A stretch of 64,000 bases of DNA. Origin: Xylophilus sp. Leaf220. Its GTDB lineage: Bacteria; Pseudomonadota; Gammaproteobacteria; Burkholderiales; Burkholderiaceae_C. The stretch covers positions 1-64,000 of the forward strand of contig NZ_LMKO01000027.1 of the NCBI RefSeq assembly GCF_001421705.1, given 5' to 3'. The position numbers were made by a program, and so were the translations under genes. This document shows positions 10,301 to 16,821 of the stretch, piece by piece (position 1 is the first letter of the stretch; every line of letters starts with the position of its first letter). The notes under the pieces are model-generated. The model saw only the letters and a program-made list of their open reading frames with translations. It did not search any database and had not been told where the DNA came from.

Positions 10301-10340
10301 AGACGGCGTTTCGTAGACGCCCGTTCCTCATCCCCAGCAT
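4371..10340 (-). CDS. Giant secreted modular protein: alpha/alpha-toroid repeats, carboxypeptidase-regulatory-like and CARDB-like domains, CxxCH heme site
   Basis: About 1,989 residues from ATG 10338-10340, which has an AAGGG Shine-Dalgarno; an upstream ATG at 10376 and a downstream one at 10331 are alternatives. A signal peptide ends at about Ala29 (PVWA). Residues ~35-300 hold prenyltransferase/squalene-cyclase-like repeats (for example QRPDGSWAGDPYTTALALRA). These are followed by at least four carboxypeptidase-regulatory-like beta-sandwiches (to ~660) and CARDB-like segments. A CFACH heme-c motif sits at 955-959. A propeller-like stretch, a second toroid set (QNGDGSW) and more CARDB-like domains follow. 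The C-terminus is a hydrophobic segment followed by RRRR, resembling a sorting or anchoring tail. It is probably exported and cell-surface attached. It sits directly upstream of the transglutaminase-fold gene, probably in one operon. No enzymatic function can be assigned. Confidence 0.85.
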   Translation of the reverse strand: MLGMRNGRLRNAVWVVLGLLWSMALPVWADGADVARGVTWLQGQVRPDGRLSTPSRLALPYQAQCETAQTLLRLAGNSAQVSALVAAIPSSGADTATETLACGQFMRQQQGQSAGAGLASRRVDMSGYAAFDGMRVASPLDTAWAMAAVSSTASAADKQGVHAWLLSVQQADGSFKAHAHSNVYTTGIVLRGLKDEAARSSQALQAARAAAAYLLSKKSAAGHWGNDDALTSLVFEAVHPYSGQDATLAPAVETYLLAKQRPDGSWAGDPYTTALALRALALTAIAPQNPGQSVTTGTLRGTAKDPSGQPLADVAVAAMPSTGGTAKVAVTNAQGVYAITDLPAGPVSLSAAKNGYSQVGTRGTIEAGGVLVFSPVLTPAVAVTLPASQPPAGSSTVSVGGTVKDGAGHALEGVAVTVTPSGGAPLVATTTAQGSYSIANIPAGTLMLSAAKTGYVTASASVTLPAGSTGVFSPTLQSSNDPGTRQVTISGQVVAADTRAGLAGVGVTVETSGGPTVNTATDANGRFSTTATAGALKLTYARNGYGTVSQQATASGGTALDAGVVPLPVARQTSSLRGIVTDTQGVAVAGAVVDVAAKTATTNGAGAYLVTDLPGTAFTVKLGAAGFQSRTYQLTVAAPGDIAQDFVLPRTSGDVYLELKDLKASPPSAGLNQDVTVSVTASNPSTASASSAVMLEVQGHDGKVVTQLSGLDVGGLPIGVLTLAPGAQSAVKFLWNAASVPAGNYALLAKLYLPGSRSTRNPSGTVTGNLRGSLAVAASPHFAGSAAADPPVVQAGANMPVKLSALLRNDGNVALPGATYLLSVTDAKGGAKVYQTSATGPAIPLSAIATVDFGQWTPSVSGSYRLEVTSAAAPGSTIVAPLYVGDMAKASFTVDKTVVPPGTQQVTGNIHVTGIDMASGTSVDPLAGVIREAVGKAVNYGDNFAFNHYVGDLRCFACHVQTQAVVGGERNLRFAKPLDPNKRVTLLNGIVQNVAGDGSVSGAGYPRSQTSLSMWATTAWHDQSAVHNANRQLATFLTSTQQPDGSWYQDHNSSWYDSSASAAGLNLSSLVEYSQQLKLQAGAGTQPVVSPLAIRNLAGGDMRLSTGSDGTLYIAHMGAGAVYRVLPGTDVAQLVVSGIPVTGARPVDGDRLLVSARNGIYLGDLGKPNLQVSDFKQLSTMDTFDVQAYAKGGYLVSPYGGRSLYRLSETGALTRLVDSDLLQSSSGTTQVQSDGSILVHANAAQRMLRFTPDGSYQDTPLPLTNGGPLDSTPYRDGYLLGTDSGLYYYNKDWVAERLLFQRTYGQALLPDGRIVVNTNGALYAITMEAVSAQTVGGQVDTSIGKAADWLAAGSGIDPNHNVQQAFRLMGLAKAKSHYQGTSRYKAFDRLMAQIGQTLWSRQRADGGWERTVSYGQSDPVVTAIVGVALDTLQPSKDDPRLRQAIQYVLNTQNGDGSWSSTNGLGGKLLSSTWIEIWLPAMLDRLGAIDADLQVTFPPGVAVGNPEPPASRTATQPDGSVEYVWNLTGVTGSGRDVDLDLTLKDMGEQEVRHVAAQASLVFRNSFTSGEVVSPVVVPRVASNARIDLQVSTDQPSYWSTDTARFTALVRNGGVAMRDVQVRFSVLDAGGKTVAVLPLPAIVSVDKAAANNTAASWNVAGVLAGPYQVLAELVATDGTVYGSAKAPFAVKGSQGPANATRISTDKAQYTAAQPVQLQSVASNVSVNFLQEALTVETVVTDAQGREVLRKTEPIVQLPPTARRQYVYALATANLPPGIYQARLRLMGDPAYKNSRGTAARDLRTMNGASVLLSESTTSFQIVAAAVCAPGAFGTLRAQPSPAAPGQAVALALQLDNPAARPIQNATVRMRIVDAASGNLVEEQSVAGVDIPPSGQWKTARSWQATGALGQSYLAIASLETAGCADVVAHASLALAQVAAPGNGGQRIETVPLHLHTPLLVLLPLLAWGALRRRRTHPAAATNGRNSSHPEQ

Positions 10341-10388
10341 GCCCAACCCTTCAGACGCGCAACACTTCGCGTCCACAAGCGCGGTGCT

Positions 10389-10428
10389 ACATTTGATTAC
10401 GTATCGCGCGAGAGTAACATTTGATTAC
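10389..10428. promoter_or_regulatory. Pair of 12-bp direct repeats upstream of the giant secreted-protein gene
   Basis: ACATTTGATTAC occurs at 10389-10400 and again at 10417-10428, 28 bases start to start, in an AT-rich stretch 50-90 bases upstream of the gene reading leftwards. The arrangement suggests a regulator binding site or promoter region, but I could not match it to a known regulator or define convincing -35/-10 elements. Confidence 0.45.
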
Positions 10429-10554
10429 CTAAATGATCAATGGGTAGCATTTTGACGTGGTGTTTTGCGTGCGCTGCCCTGCATGGTCAGGCTTCAACGG
10501 CACGCTTCGCCTGTCGAAGTGGGCTCTTCCGGCGGTCGCCCGTTCCGGAAACGC

Positions 10555-10590
10555 AAAAAAGGCGAACGGATCGCATCCGTTCGCCTTTTT
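10555..10590. terminator. Bidirectional rho-independent terminator downstream of the porin gene
   Basis: The inverted repeat GGCGAACGGAT-CGC-ATCCGTTCGCC (10561-10585) is flanked by A6 (10555-10560) and T5 (10586-10590), so it can terminate in both directions. It follows the minus-strand porin stop (10672) by about 80 bases. A second short hairpin, AAGCCTCC-TACC-GGAGGCTT (10637-10656), lies between it and the porin stop. Confidence 0.85.
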
Positions 10591-10671
10591 GAGGGTGTCG
10601 AGTCTCCGTCTAATGCACAGCCTCAGCGGCCGTTGGAAGCCTCCTACCGGAGGCTTTATGGATCGCGCACC

Positions 10672-11781
10672 TCAGAACCGGTGCCGCAGCCCGATCGTGA
10701 ACCCGTTGCGGCTGCGCGCGCCGTTGGCTGTGCCGCTCACGCCGTTCAGGCTCACGTTGCCCTTCAGCCGCGTCGCGTCCACTTCCACATACGCATCGGT
10801 GCGCTTCGAGAACGCGTAGTCGGCCGCGGCGGTGACGAAGTTGGACTTGGCGTCCGCCGCGGCGGTGGTGCCCGACTGCTTGGCGTGGAAGAGGTGGGCG
10901 CCCAGGTTGAGCTGCGGGGTGATCTGGTAGCCGACGCCCAGCTTGACGATGTCGCGCTTGTCGGCCGCCAGGAAGGCCGGGCCGCCGAAACCGCCGTTGG
11001 CGCCGCCGCCCCAGAAGGCGGCGAGCACCGCACGGTCGATCTGGGTCAGGCCGCTGTCGACCTTGTTCTGGCCGTAGCCGGTGTTGAAGTACCACGGGCC
11101 GACGCGGTAGGAGCCGCCGAGGGTCCAGGCTTCGATCTTGCGGCCGGAGCCGAACTCGTAGTTCTGGTAGCCGACGCCGGCGGCCAGGCCGCCCTGGGCC
11201 CAGCGCAGGTAGCCGCCGGCGGTCTTGCCGCCGGTGGCGGCCTTCTCGCCGGCCGAGACCTGCACCGCGCCGCGGAACGAGCCGAACTCGGCCATGTACT
11301 TGACCATGTTGTCGGCCCGCGCGCCCAGGGCGAAACCGATCTCGGGCTTGTAGGCCTCGAAGTAGGGCGAATACGGGTACGACGCGTAGGTGCTGGTCAC
11401 CAGGTCGAACAGCACGTTGTACTGGCGGCCCATGGTGATGCGGCCGTAGCTGCTGCTCTGCAGGCCGACCCACGACTGCTGGAAGAACGGGGTAGAGACG
11501 CCGCCGGTGTCGGTCGCAAACCGGTTCTCCAGATTGGCGATCGCCTTCAGGCCGCCGCCGATGTCCTCGGTGACGTTGATGCCCCAGCGGCTCTGCGACA
11601 TGCCGCCGCCGATCAGCTCGGTCAGCTTGCCGTTGGGCGATCCCGCCGGTCCCTGGTTGTTGGTATGCCGCACCGCGGCATCGACGATGCCGTAGATCTG
11701 CACCGTCGACTGGGCCTGCGCGTTCAGCGCCGCAACCCCCATCAGGCCGCCCAAGGCCAGGAGGGATGTCTTCTTCTGCAT
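10672..11781 (-). CDS. Gram-negative porin (trimeric outer-membrane type)
   Basis: A 369-residue outer-membrane porin of the betaproteobacterial Omp32/OmpC-like family, expected to form a trimeric 16-strand barrel for small-solute diffusion. It has a clear signal peptide (MQKKTSLLALGG to NAQAQ) followed by the family-typical STVQIYGIVDAAVRH start. Alternating beta-strand pattern continues to the terminal GFTIGLRHRF, whose final Phe is the usual BAM recognition residue. Start is ATG 11779-11781 with GGAG about nine bases upstream. It is monocistronic: a terminator follows and a ~300-base gap precedes it. Substrate or ion preference cannot be read from the sequence. Confidence 0.95.
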   Translation of the reverse strand: MQKKTSLLALGGLMGVAALNAQAQSTVQIYGIVDAAVRHTNNQGPAGSPNGKLTELIGGGMSQSRWGINVTEDIGGGLKAIANLENRFATDTGGVSTPFFQQSWVGLQSSSYGRITMGRQYNVLFDLVTSTYASYPYSPYFEAYKPEIGFALGARADNMVKYMAEFGSFRGAVQVSAGEKAATGGKTAGGYLRWAQGGLAAGVGYQNYEFGSGRKIEAWTLGGSYRVGPWYFNTGYGQNKVDSGLTQIDRAVLAAFWGGGANGGFGGPAFLAADKRDIVKLGVGYQITPQLNLGAHLFHAKQSGTTAAADAKSNFVTAAADYAFSKRTDAYVEVDATRLKGNVSLNGVSGTANGARSRNGFTIGLRHRF

Positions 11782-11944
11782 GGCTTGTCTTCTCCGTATC
11801 GTTATAGGGAAGGGCCAATGTAGGCCAGCGCCGACGCGGCGAATACAGGGTGCACATGCTCGATTTCCCGAAAGCTGTCGCATTTGCGACCGGCCGAAAA
11901 TCGGCAAATCGGGGCGCACACGACACGAGGACGGAGCGGCCCAC

Positions 11945-12078
11945 CTGCCGATGGGTAGCCCACCCACGATCAAAAACGACCCGATTCCAGAACGACCGTG
12001 GGTCCGGCTCCGCCGGCCCACCGGTAGTGCCCCCTGCAAGGGGGTAGGCGAAGACACGAAGTGCGAAGCCTGGGGGTC
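11945..12078. repeat. Intergenic hairpin-rich repeat element between ruvC and the porin gene
   Basis: The stretch after the ruvC stop contains a GC-rich inverted repeat CCCCCT-GCA-AGGGGG (12030-12044) and flanking sequence that I recall as a common intergenic repeat in comamonad genomes. A related C-run/G-run hairpin lies inside mpl at about 34,173. It lies in the 299-base gap (11782-12080) that also holds the porin promoter region, which I could not resolve into hexamers. Confidence 0.5.
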
Positions 12079-12080
12079 AG

Positions 12081-12635
12081 CTAATAGCTCCGGCCATCCT
12101 TGTACATCGCATGCTGGCGCCGCTGCAGCGGCGACACCGCGGCCAGCTTGGCCATCGCGTGCCCGGCATGGGCCTGGGTGATCGCCAGGCCCAGCGCGTC
12201 GGCCGCGTCCGGCCCCGGCAGGCCGGGCAGCTGCAGCAGGCGCTTTACCATTTCCTGCACCTGGTTCTTGGCCGCGCGGCCGTGGCCGACGATCGCCTTC
12301 TTCATCTGCAGCGCGGTGTATTCGGTCACCAGCAGCGGCTCCTCGCGGGCCACCAGCGCGGCGATGCAGGCCCCGCGTGCCTGGCCCAGCAGCAGCGTGG
12401 ACTGCGGGTTGACGTTGACGAAGACGATCTCGACCGTGGCGACCGCGGGCCCGTAGCGCTCGACCACCTCGCGCACGCCCTCGTACAGCACCTTGATCCG
12501 GCCGGGCAGGTCGCCCAGCGGCAGGTGGGTGGTGCGGATCGTGCCGCTGGCCACGTAGGCCAGGGCATGGCCCTCGGCATCCACCACGCCGAAGCCGGTG
12601 GTCTGCAGGCCCGGGTCTATGCCAAGAATGCGCAT
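12081..12635 (-). CDS. ruvC: Crossover junction endodeoxyribonuclease RuvC
   Basis: A 184-residue Holliday-junction resolvase acting with RuvAB in recombinational repair. The acidic active site is visible: Asp in [12 protein letters not shown] at the N-terminus, Glu in VEIVFVN, and the paired Asp residues in [11 protein letters not shown]. Length fits the family (about 170-185). The start is ATG 12633-12635, giving MRILGIDPG. Its upstream side is the right arm of a repeat hairpin (ATAGC directly abuts ATG) and no Shine-Dalgarno is visible. ruvA and ruvB are not in this window, although they are often adjacent. The upstream neighbour on the same strand is the CdsA-like gene. Confidence 0.96.
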   Translation of the reverse strand: MRILGIDPGLQTTGFGVVDAEGHALAYVASGTIRTTHLPLGDLPGRIKVLYEGVREVVERYGPAVATVEIVFVNVNPQSTLLLGQARGACIAALVAREEPLLVTEYTALQMKKAIVGHGRAAKNQVQEMVKRLLQLPGLPGPDAADALGLAITQAHAGHAMAKLAAVSPLQRRQHAMYKDGRSY

Positions 12636-12690
12636 GCTATGTTTTCGATAGCTGGTAGCCGGCGCCAATCGCCGGCTACAGCCATTTTTT
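12636..12690 (-). repeat. Composite two-hairpin 3'-UTR repeat, copy A (downstream of the CdsA-like gene)
   Basis: Read on the minus strand after the cdsA-like stop: an A-run, then GTAGCCGGCG-n5-CGCCGGCTAC (12679-12655), then GCTAT-n7-ATAGC (12652-12636). The same arrangement occurs downstream of the DAHP synthase gene (33100-33155) and of ffh (53379-53434). Confidence 0.8.
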
Positions 12691-12692
12691 GC

Positions 12693-13694
12693 TTAAAGAT
12701 CGTAGTACCAGCGCACCGCGTGGAAGAAGATCGGTGCGGCGAAACAGAGCGCGTCGATCCGGTCGAGCAGGCCGCCCGCGCCGGTGGCCGACAGGCCGTG
12801 CATGCCCCAGCTGGTCACGCCGCGGTCGCGCTTCAGGGCCTTCATCACCAGATGGCCCATGCTGCCCGCCACGCTGGCGACCAGCGCCAGGGCCAGCGCC
12901 TGCCCCGGCTTGAACGGGGTGATGAACGACAGCAGCCCGCCCGCCAGCCCTGCGGTGGCGGTGCCGATGGCCCAGCCCGTCCAGTGAAAGCTCTGGCTCA
13001 CATGCGGCGCGAAGGGCTTGCGCGGAAACCGCCAGCCGGCCAGGTGCTGCGCCATCACCCCGGTCTGGACCACGAACACCAGGAAGAAGACCAGGAACGC
13101 GCCCTTGCCGGCATAGCCCGGGAACTGCGGAAAGTCGAGCAGCATCAGCGCTGGCACATGCGACAGGCCGTAGACGCAGACCATGATCCCCCACTGCAGC
13201 TTGGCGCTGCGCTCCAGGAACCGGTGCGGATCGTCGGCCAGCGCGCTCACCGCCGGCAGCGCCAGGAAGACGTAGACCGGCACGAACACGGTGAACAGGT
13301 CGAAGTGCCGGCTGGCCACGAGCCAGAACTGCAGCGGCAGCACCACGAAGAAGGCCAGCACCAGGCTGCGGTGGTCGCCGCGCCGGGTGGGCGAGAGGGT
13401 GATGAACTCGCGCAGCGCGAAGAACGCCAGCAGCGCGAACAGCACGGTGGCGACGGTGTCGCCCAGCACCCAGCCGATCCAGAAGACCGAGGCCATCACC
13501 CACGACGCCTTCAGCAGGCTGCGGAACCGCCGCTCCTCGAGCGCCAGCGCGTCGTCCAGCGCCGAATGGTTGGTCGGCGCCCGCAGCGAGCGCAGGAAAG
13601 CCCAGACGCTGACGCCCGCCAGCAGCCCGAACATCACGATGAAGAGCGCGCCGACCTGCTGCGTGGCGCTGAGGTTGCGCAGGAAACTGTTCAT
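12693..13694 (-). CDS. CdsA-like phosphatidate cytidylyltransferase homologue with altered signature
   Basis: A 333-residue polytopic inner-membrane protein of the CTP:phosphatidate cytidylyltransferase family, which makes CDP-diacylglycerol. Eight or so hydrophobic segments are visible. The C-terminal CDP-binding signature aligns with CdsA but is altered: KR is kept, whereas the following Lys-Asp of the family (G-x-KD) reads GVTSWG, and the GHGG motif reads GAGG before LLDRIDAL. It lies 82 bases downstream of a PlsC-like acyltransferase on the same strand, so the two may form a dedicated lipid pair separate from the housekeeping cdsA (expected elsewhere). Whether it is catalytically active is open. 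Confidence 0.85.
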   Translation of the reverse strand: MNSFLRNLSATQQVGALFIVMFGLLAGVSVWAFLRSLRAPTNHSALDDALALEERRFRSLLKASWVMASVFWIGWVLGDTVATVLFALLAFFALREFITLSPTRRGDHRSLVLAFFVVLPLQFWLVASRHFDLFTVFVPVYVFLALPAVSALADDPHRFLERSAKLQWGIMVCVYGLSHVPALMLLDFPQFPGYAGKGAFLVFFLVFVVQTGVMAQHLAGWRFPRKPFAPHVSQSFHWTGWAIGTATAGLAGGLLSFITPFKPGQALALALVASVAGSMGHLVMKALKRDRGVTSWGMHGLSATGAGGLLDRIDALCFAAPIFFHAVRWYYDL

Positions 13695-13776
13695 GGCAGG
13701 AGCGGTGTGGGCCGGGCGGCGTGGGCGACGAAAGGTGCGGCGAGGGCGGCGAGGACTGCAGGGCTGTGCGCGGCGT

Positions 13777-14538
13777 TCATATGTCGCGCAGCGCGATCAC
13801 CGCGTCCCGGGCCCGGTCGAGGAACGGCCGGCGTTCCTCGTCGGCTCCCAGCACCACCGGCGCGCCGAAGGTCACCGAGCACAGGATCGGCACCGGCACC
13901 ACCTCGCCCTTGGGCATCACCCGCTGGATGTTCTGGATCCACGCGGGCACCAGCACCACCTGCGGGAAGCGCCGCGCCAGGGTGTAGAGACCGGACTTGA
14001 AGGGCTGCGGCTCGTCGGCGAATCCGCGTGTGCCCTCGGGGAAGATGATGATCGAATCGCCGCGCTCCAGCGCCTCGGCCAGCGGGGCGAGCGGATCGGC
14101 CTCGGGCGTGGCGGGCGCCGGTTGCGCCGGTTGGGCTGCCGCGGCCGGCGCGACCTCCGGAAAGGGAAGCGGCTGTTGCTGCGTGCCGGGCCGTGCGTCC
14201 GGCGGCAGGGCCGAAGGATGCGCCGCCGGACGCACTACGGCTGCAGGGGCACGGGTGCCGCTTTGGCGGTCGACGTACACCGCGTTGAAGACCGCGGTGG
14301 TGATCCACTCGCGCAGCGGCGTCTTGGTCCAGTAGTCCTTCGCCGCGATCGGCCGGGTGATGCCGCGCAGCTCCTGCGGCAGCGCCGCCCAGATCATCAC
14401 CAGGTCGGCATGGCTCTGGTGGTTGGCGAAGTAGATGCGCTGCTCGGCCTTGGGCGGACAGCCGTACCAGCGGGCCTGGGCGCCCGTCAGCAGACGGATC
14501 AGGCCCAGGAAGAAGAAACCGGTCAACTTGGCAAGCAT
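13777..14538 (-). CDS. PlsC-type 1-acyl-glycerol-3-phosphate acyltransferase homologue
   Basis: A 253-residue lysophospholipid acyltransferase. The catalytic HX4D motif is seen in NHQSHAD and the substrate motif in FPEGTRG. Between them lies an insert of about 55 Pro/Ala/Gln-rich residues, absent in typical PlsC as I recall it, which looks like a disordered linker. The start chosen is ATG 14536-14538 (MLAKLTGFFFLGL); an upstream TTG (14562) would add eight residues, and neither has a clear Shine-Dalgarno. It acts at the inner membrane and is probably cotranscribed with the CdsA-like gene downstream. Confidence 0.85.
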   Translation of the reverse strand: MLAKLTGFFFLGLIRLLTGAQARWYGCPPKAEQRIYFANHQSHADLVMIWAALPQELRGITRPIAAKDYWTKTPLREWITTAVFNAVYVDRQSGTRAPAAVVRPAAHPSALPPDARPGTQQQPLPFPEVAPAAAAQPAQPAPATPEADPLAPLAEALERGDSIIIFPEGTRGFADEPQPFKSGLYTLARRFPQVVLVPAWIQNIQRVMPKGEVVPVPILCSVTFGAPVVLGADEERRPFLDRARDAVIALRDI

Positions 14539-14586
14539 CGGGCGAATGATACGCAGCGGCAAAGAGGGCAGGTGGGCCGGTCCGGC

Positions 14587-15909
14587 TCAGTAGCTCGCCT
14601 GCGGCAGGTCCTGCCGGCTGAACACCAGCGACACCTTGGCCTCGGGCGGCACCGGCGGCAGGCCGGCGTCCCAGGCCTGCCAGGCGCTGCGCAGTTCGGC
14701 CAGCCGGCCGGGTTCGCGGTCGCGCAGGTTGGCCCGCTCGCGGGGGTCGGCCACCACGTCGAAGAGGTATTCGATGCCCTCGACCTGCAGGTACTTCCAG
14801 CGGCCGCGCACCAGCGCACGCTGCTCGCGGTGCTTCATCCGCCAGCACAGGTCGCGCGCGGGGTTCCACTGCGGGTCGTCGAACAGCGGCAGCAGGCTGC
14901 GGCCGTCCAGCGGATGGTCGGGGTCGGCGGCCACGCCGGCCGCATCCAGGAAGCTGGCCGTCCAGTCCATCGTGAGGTTCGGCGTGTCGGTGACGCCGCC
15001 GGGCGCGATGCGCGCCGGCCAGCGGGCCACCAGCGGCACCCGGATGCCGCCCTCCAGCAGGTCCATCTTCTGGCCGACGAAGGGCCAGTTGTTGGAGAAG
15101 CGTTCGCCGCCGTTGTCGCTGGTGAAGACCACCAAGGTGTCGTCGGCCAGGCCCTGCCGCTCCAGCGCGTCCAGCACCCAGCCGATGCCCTCGTCCATGT
15201 GGTGGATCATCCGCTGGTAAGTCTCCAGCGAACCGCCGTCGGTGTGCTTGCCGAAGCCGCCGATGCGCTGCGATTCGGCGCGGTCGTCGCGGGTCAGCCA
15301 GGGCCAGTGCGGCGCGCTGTAGTGCAGGCTGAGCAGGAAGGGCCGGTCGGCCGATTGCTGCTCGATGAACCGCACCGCGCGCCGGCTCAGCAGGTCGGTG
15401 AGGTAGCCGTCCTCCTCGATCGCGGTCTCGTTCTCCCAGAAGTCGGGCCGGCCGCGCGGGTCGCAGTGGGCGAAGTAGTCGGCGCCGCCCGCATGGAAGC
15501 CGTAGAACGATTCGTAGCCCGACATGCGGGGCCCGAAATGCGGCGGATAGCCCAGGTGCCACTTGCCGACCAGCGCGGTGGCGTAGCCCGCATCCCGCAG
15601 CAGCGAGGGCAGGGTGGGATGGGCGGGCGGCAGGCCCAGCACCTTGTCGCCGTGGGCGCTGGCCAGCGGCTCCTCGGCCGCGCCGCGCAGCCGGTACTGC
15701 CAGCGGCCGGTGATCAGCGCGAAGCGGGTCGGCGAGCAGACGGCCGAGTTGGCGTAGCCGCGGGTGAAGCGCAGGCCCTCGGCCGCCATCCGGTCGAGCC
15801 GGGGCGACACGTCGGCCGGGCGGTTCTGCGCATCGCGCGCACCGCAGCAGCCCAGGTCGGCATAGCCAATGTCGTCGGCCAGGATGAAGATCAGGTTGGG
15901 ACGTGGCAT
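14587..15909 (-). CDS. Sulfatase (Cys-type, formylglycine-dependent)
   Basis: A 440-residue arylsulfatase-family enzyme. The metal-binding start LIFILADDIGYADLG and the sulfatase signature CSPTRFALITGR are present; its Cys would be converted to formylglycine by a maturase not seen in this window. Other family motifs are GKWHLG and TSDNGGERF. No signal peptide is visible at the chosen ATG (15907-15909), so it is probably cytoplasmic or uses an unusual route. The substrate (sulfate ester, or phosphonate in related enzymes) cannot be assigned. It sits between the TPR protein and the acyltransferase on the same strand with no obvious functional link. Confidence 0.9.
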   Translation of the reverse strand: MPRPNLIFILADDIGYADLGCCGARDAQNRPADVSPRLDRMAAEGLRFTRGYANSAVCSPTRFALITGRWQYRLRGAAEEPLASAHGDKVLGLPPAHPTLPSLLRDAGYATALVGKWHLGYPPHFGPRMSGYESFYGFHAGGADYFAHCDPRGRPDFWENETAIEEDGYLTDLLSRRAVRFIEQQSADRPFLLSLHYSAPHWPWLTRDDRAESQRIGGFGKHTDGGSLETYQRMIHHMDEGIGWVLDALERQGLADDTLVVFTSDNGGERFSNNWPFVGQKMDLLEGGIRVPLVARWPARIAPGGVTDTPNLTMDWTASFLDAAGVAADPDHPLDGRSLLPLFDDPQWNPARDLCWRMKHREQRALVRGRWKYLQVEGIEYLFDVVADPRERANLRDREPGRLAELRSAWQAWDAGLPPVPPEAKVSLVFSRQDLPQASY

Positions 15910-15953
15910 GGCGGATGCGTCGTGGATGAAGGGCGGCGGAAGCGGCGTGCGTG

Positions 15954-16808
15954 TCAGCGCAGGGGCAGCGTGGTCGACTCGGTCAGCCCGGGCAGCAGCG
16001 ACGCCGGCGCGACCGACGTGGGCGACACCGGCGTGGTTTCGGCGCCGTTCTGCGGCGGCTCGGCGCCCGATTCGGACGGATCGGTCTCGGGCATCGCGGT
16101 GGCCGACTCCGGGGTGGCCGCAGAGGCGGGTCGGAGCGGGTCGGTGGTGGCCGCCGGCTCCGTGCCGGTGGTGTCGCCGGGCAACGAAGATGCGGCCGGC
16201 GTCGGCGTGCCTGTCGCCGCGGGACGTGCGTTCTGGGCGCCGGCGGCATCCGGCACGACGGCAGGCGCCGCCACCGGCGCCGCTGCAGCCGGCGGCGGCG
16301 CGGGGGTGATGCGGGCCAGGCGCGCGCGCAGGCTGCCGTTGCCCGGGTCCAGCGCCAGCGTGCGGGCATACGATTTCTTCGCCAGCGCCATGTAGACGTC
16401 GCCCAGGTTCTCGTACGCGATGGCGTAGTCGGGCTTCAGGCGCAGCGCGGCCTCCAGCGACAGCAGCGCCGCATCCCATTCGCCGCCGGCCGCCTGCAAC
16501 GCGGCCAGGTTGTTGAGCGGCTCGGGCAGGGTGGGGTAGTCCTGCGTCAGGTCGCGCAGCGTGGCCAGCGCGGCGGCGCGGCGGCCCAGGGCCGACTGGG
16601 CACGCGCCTTGACGAACCGCATCTGCGCATCGCGCGGGCGGTTCTGCAGGAAAGCGTCGGCCTTCGCCAGGGCTTCGGCATTGCGGCCGTTGCGCAGCAG
16701 GGCCTCGGCGTCGTCGGCCTCGGCGGCGCGGGCGGGGGCGATGCAGAGTACGCAGAGCAATGCCATCACCGGCAGCAGGCGGGCGGCAGAAAGAGTGGAT
16801 CGGGTCAT
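15954..16808 (-). CDS. Exported TPR-repeat protein
   Basis: 284 residues with a Sec signal peptide ending at APARA. Residues ~30-170 form three to four tetratricopeptide repeats (for example NGRNAEALAKADAFL and PDYAIAYENLGDVYMAL), implying a protein-protein interaction role in the periplasm. The C-terminal ~110 residues are a low-complexity Ala/Pro/Thr/Ser tail, probably disordered. It is 13 bases downstream of mtgA on the same strand, so a link to peptidoglycan or envelope assembly is possible but not shown. Confidence 0.85.
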   Translation of the reverse strand: MTRSTLSAARLLPVMALLCVLCIAPARAAEADDAEALLRNGRNAEALAKADAFLQNRPRDAQMRFVKARAQSALGRRAAALATLRDLTQDYPTLPEPLNNLAALQAAGGEWDAALLSLEAALRLKPDYAIAYENLGDVYMALAKKSYARTLALDPGNGSLRARLARITPAPPPAAAAPVAAPAVVPDAAGAQNARPAATGTPTPAASSLPGDTTGTEPAATTDPLRPASAATPESATAMPETDPSESGAEPPQNGAETTPVSPTSVAPASLLPGLTESTTLPLR

Positions 16809-16821
16809 GGTGTTCCGGTGT

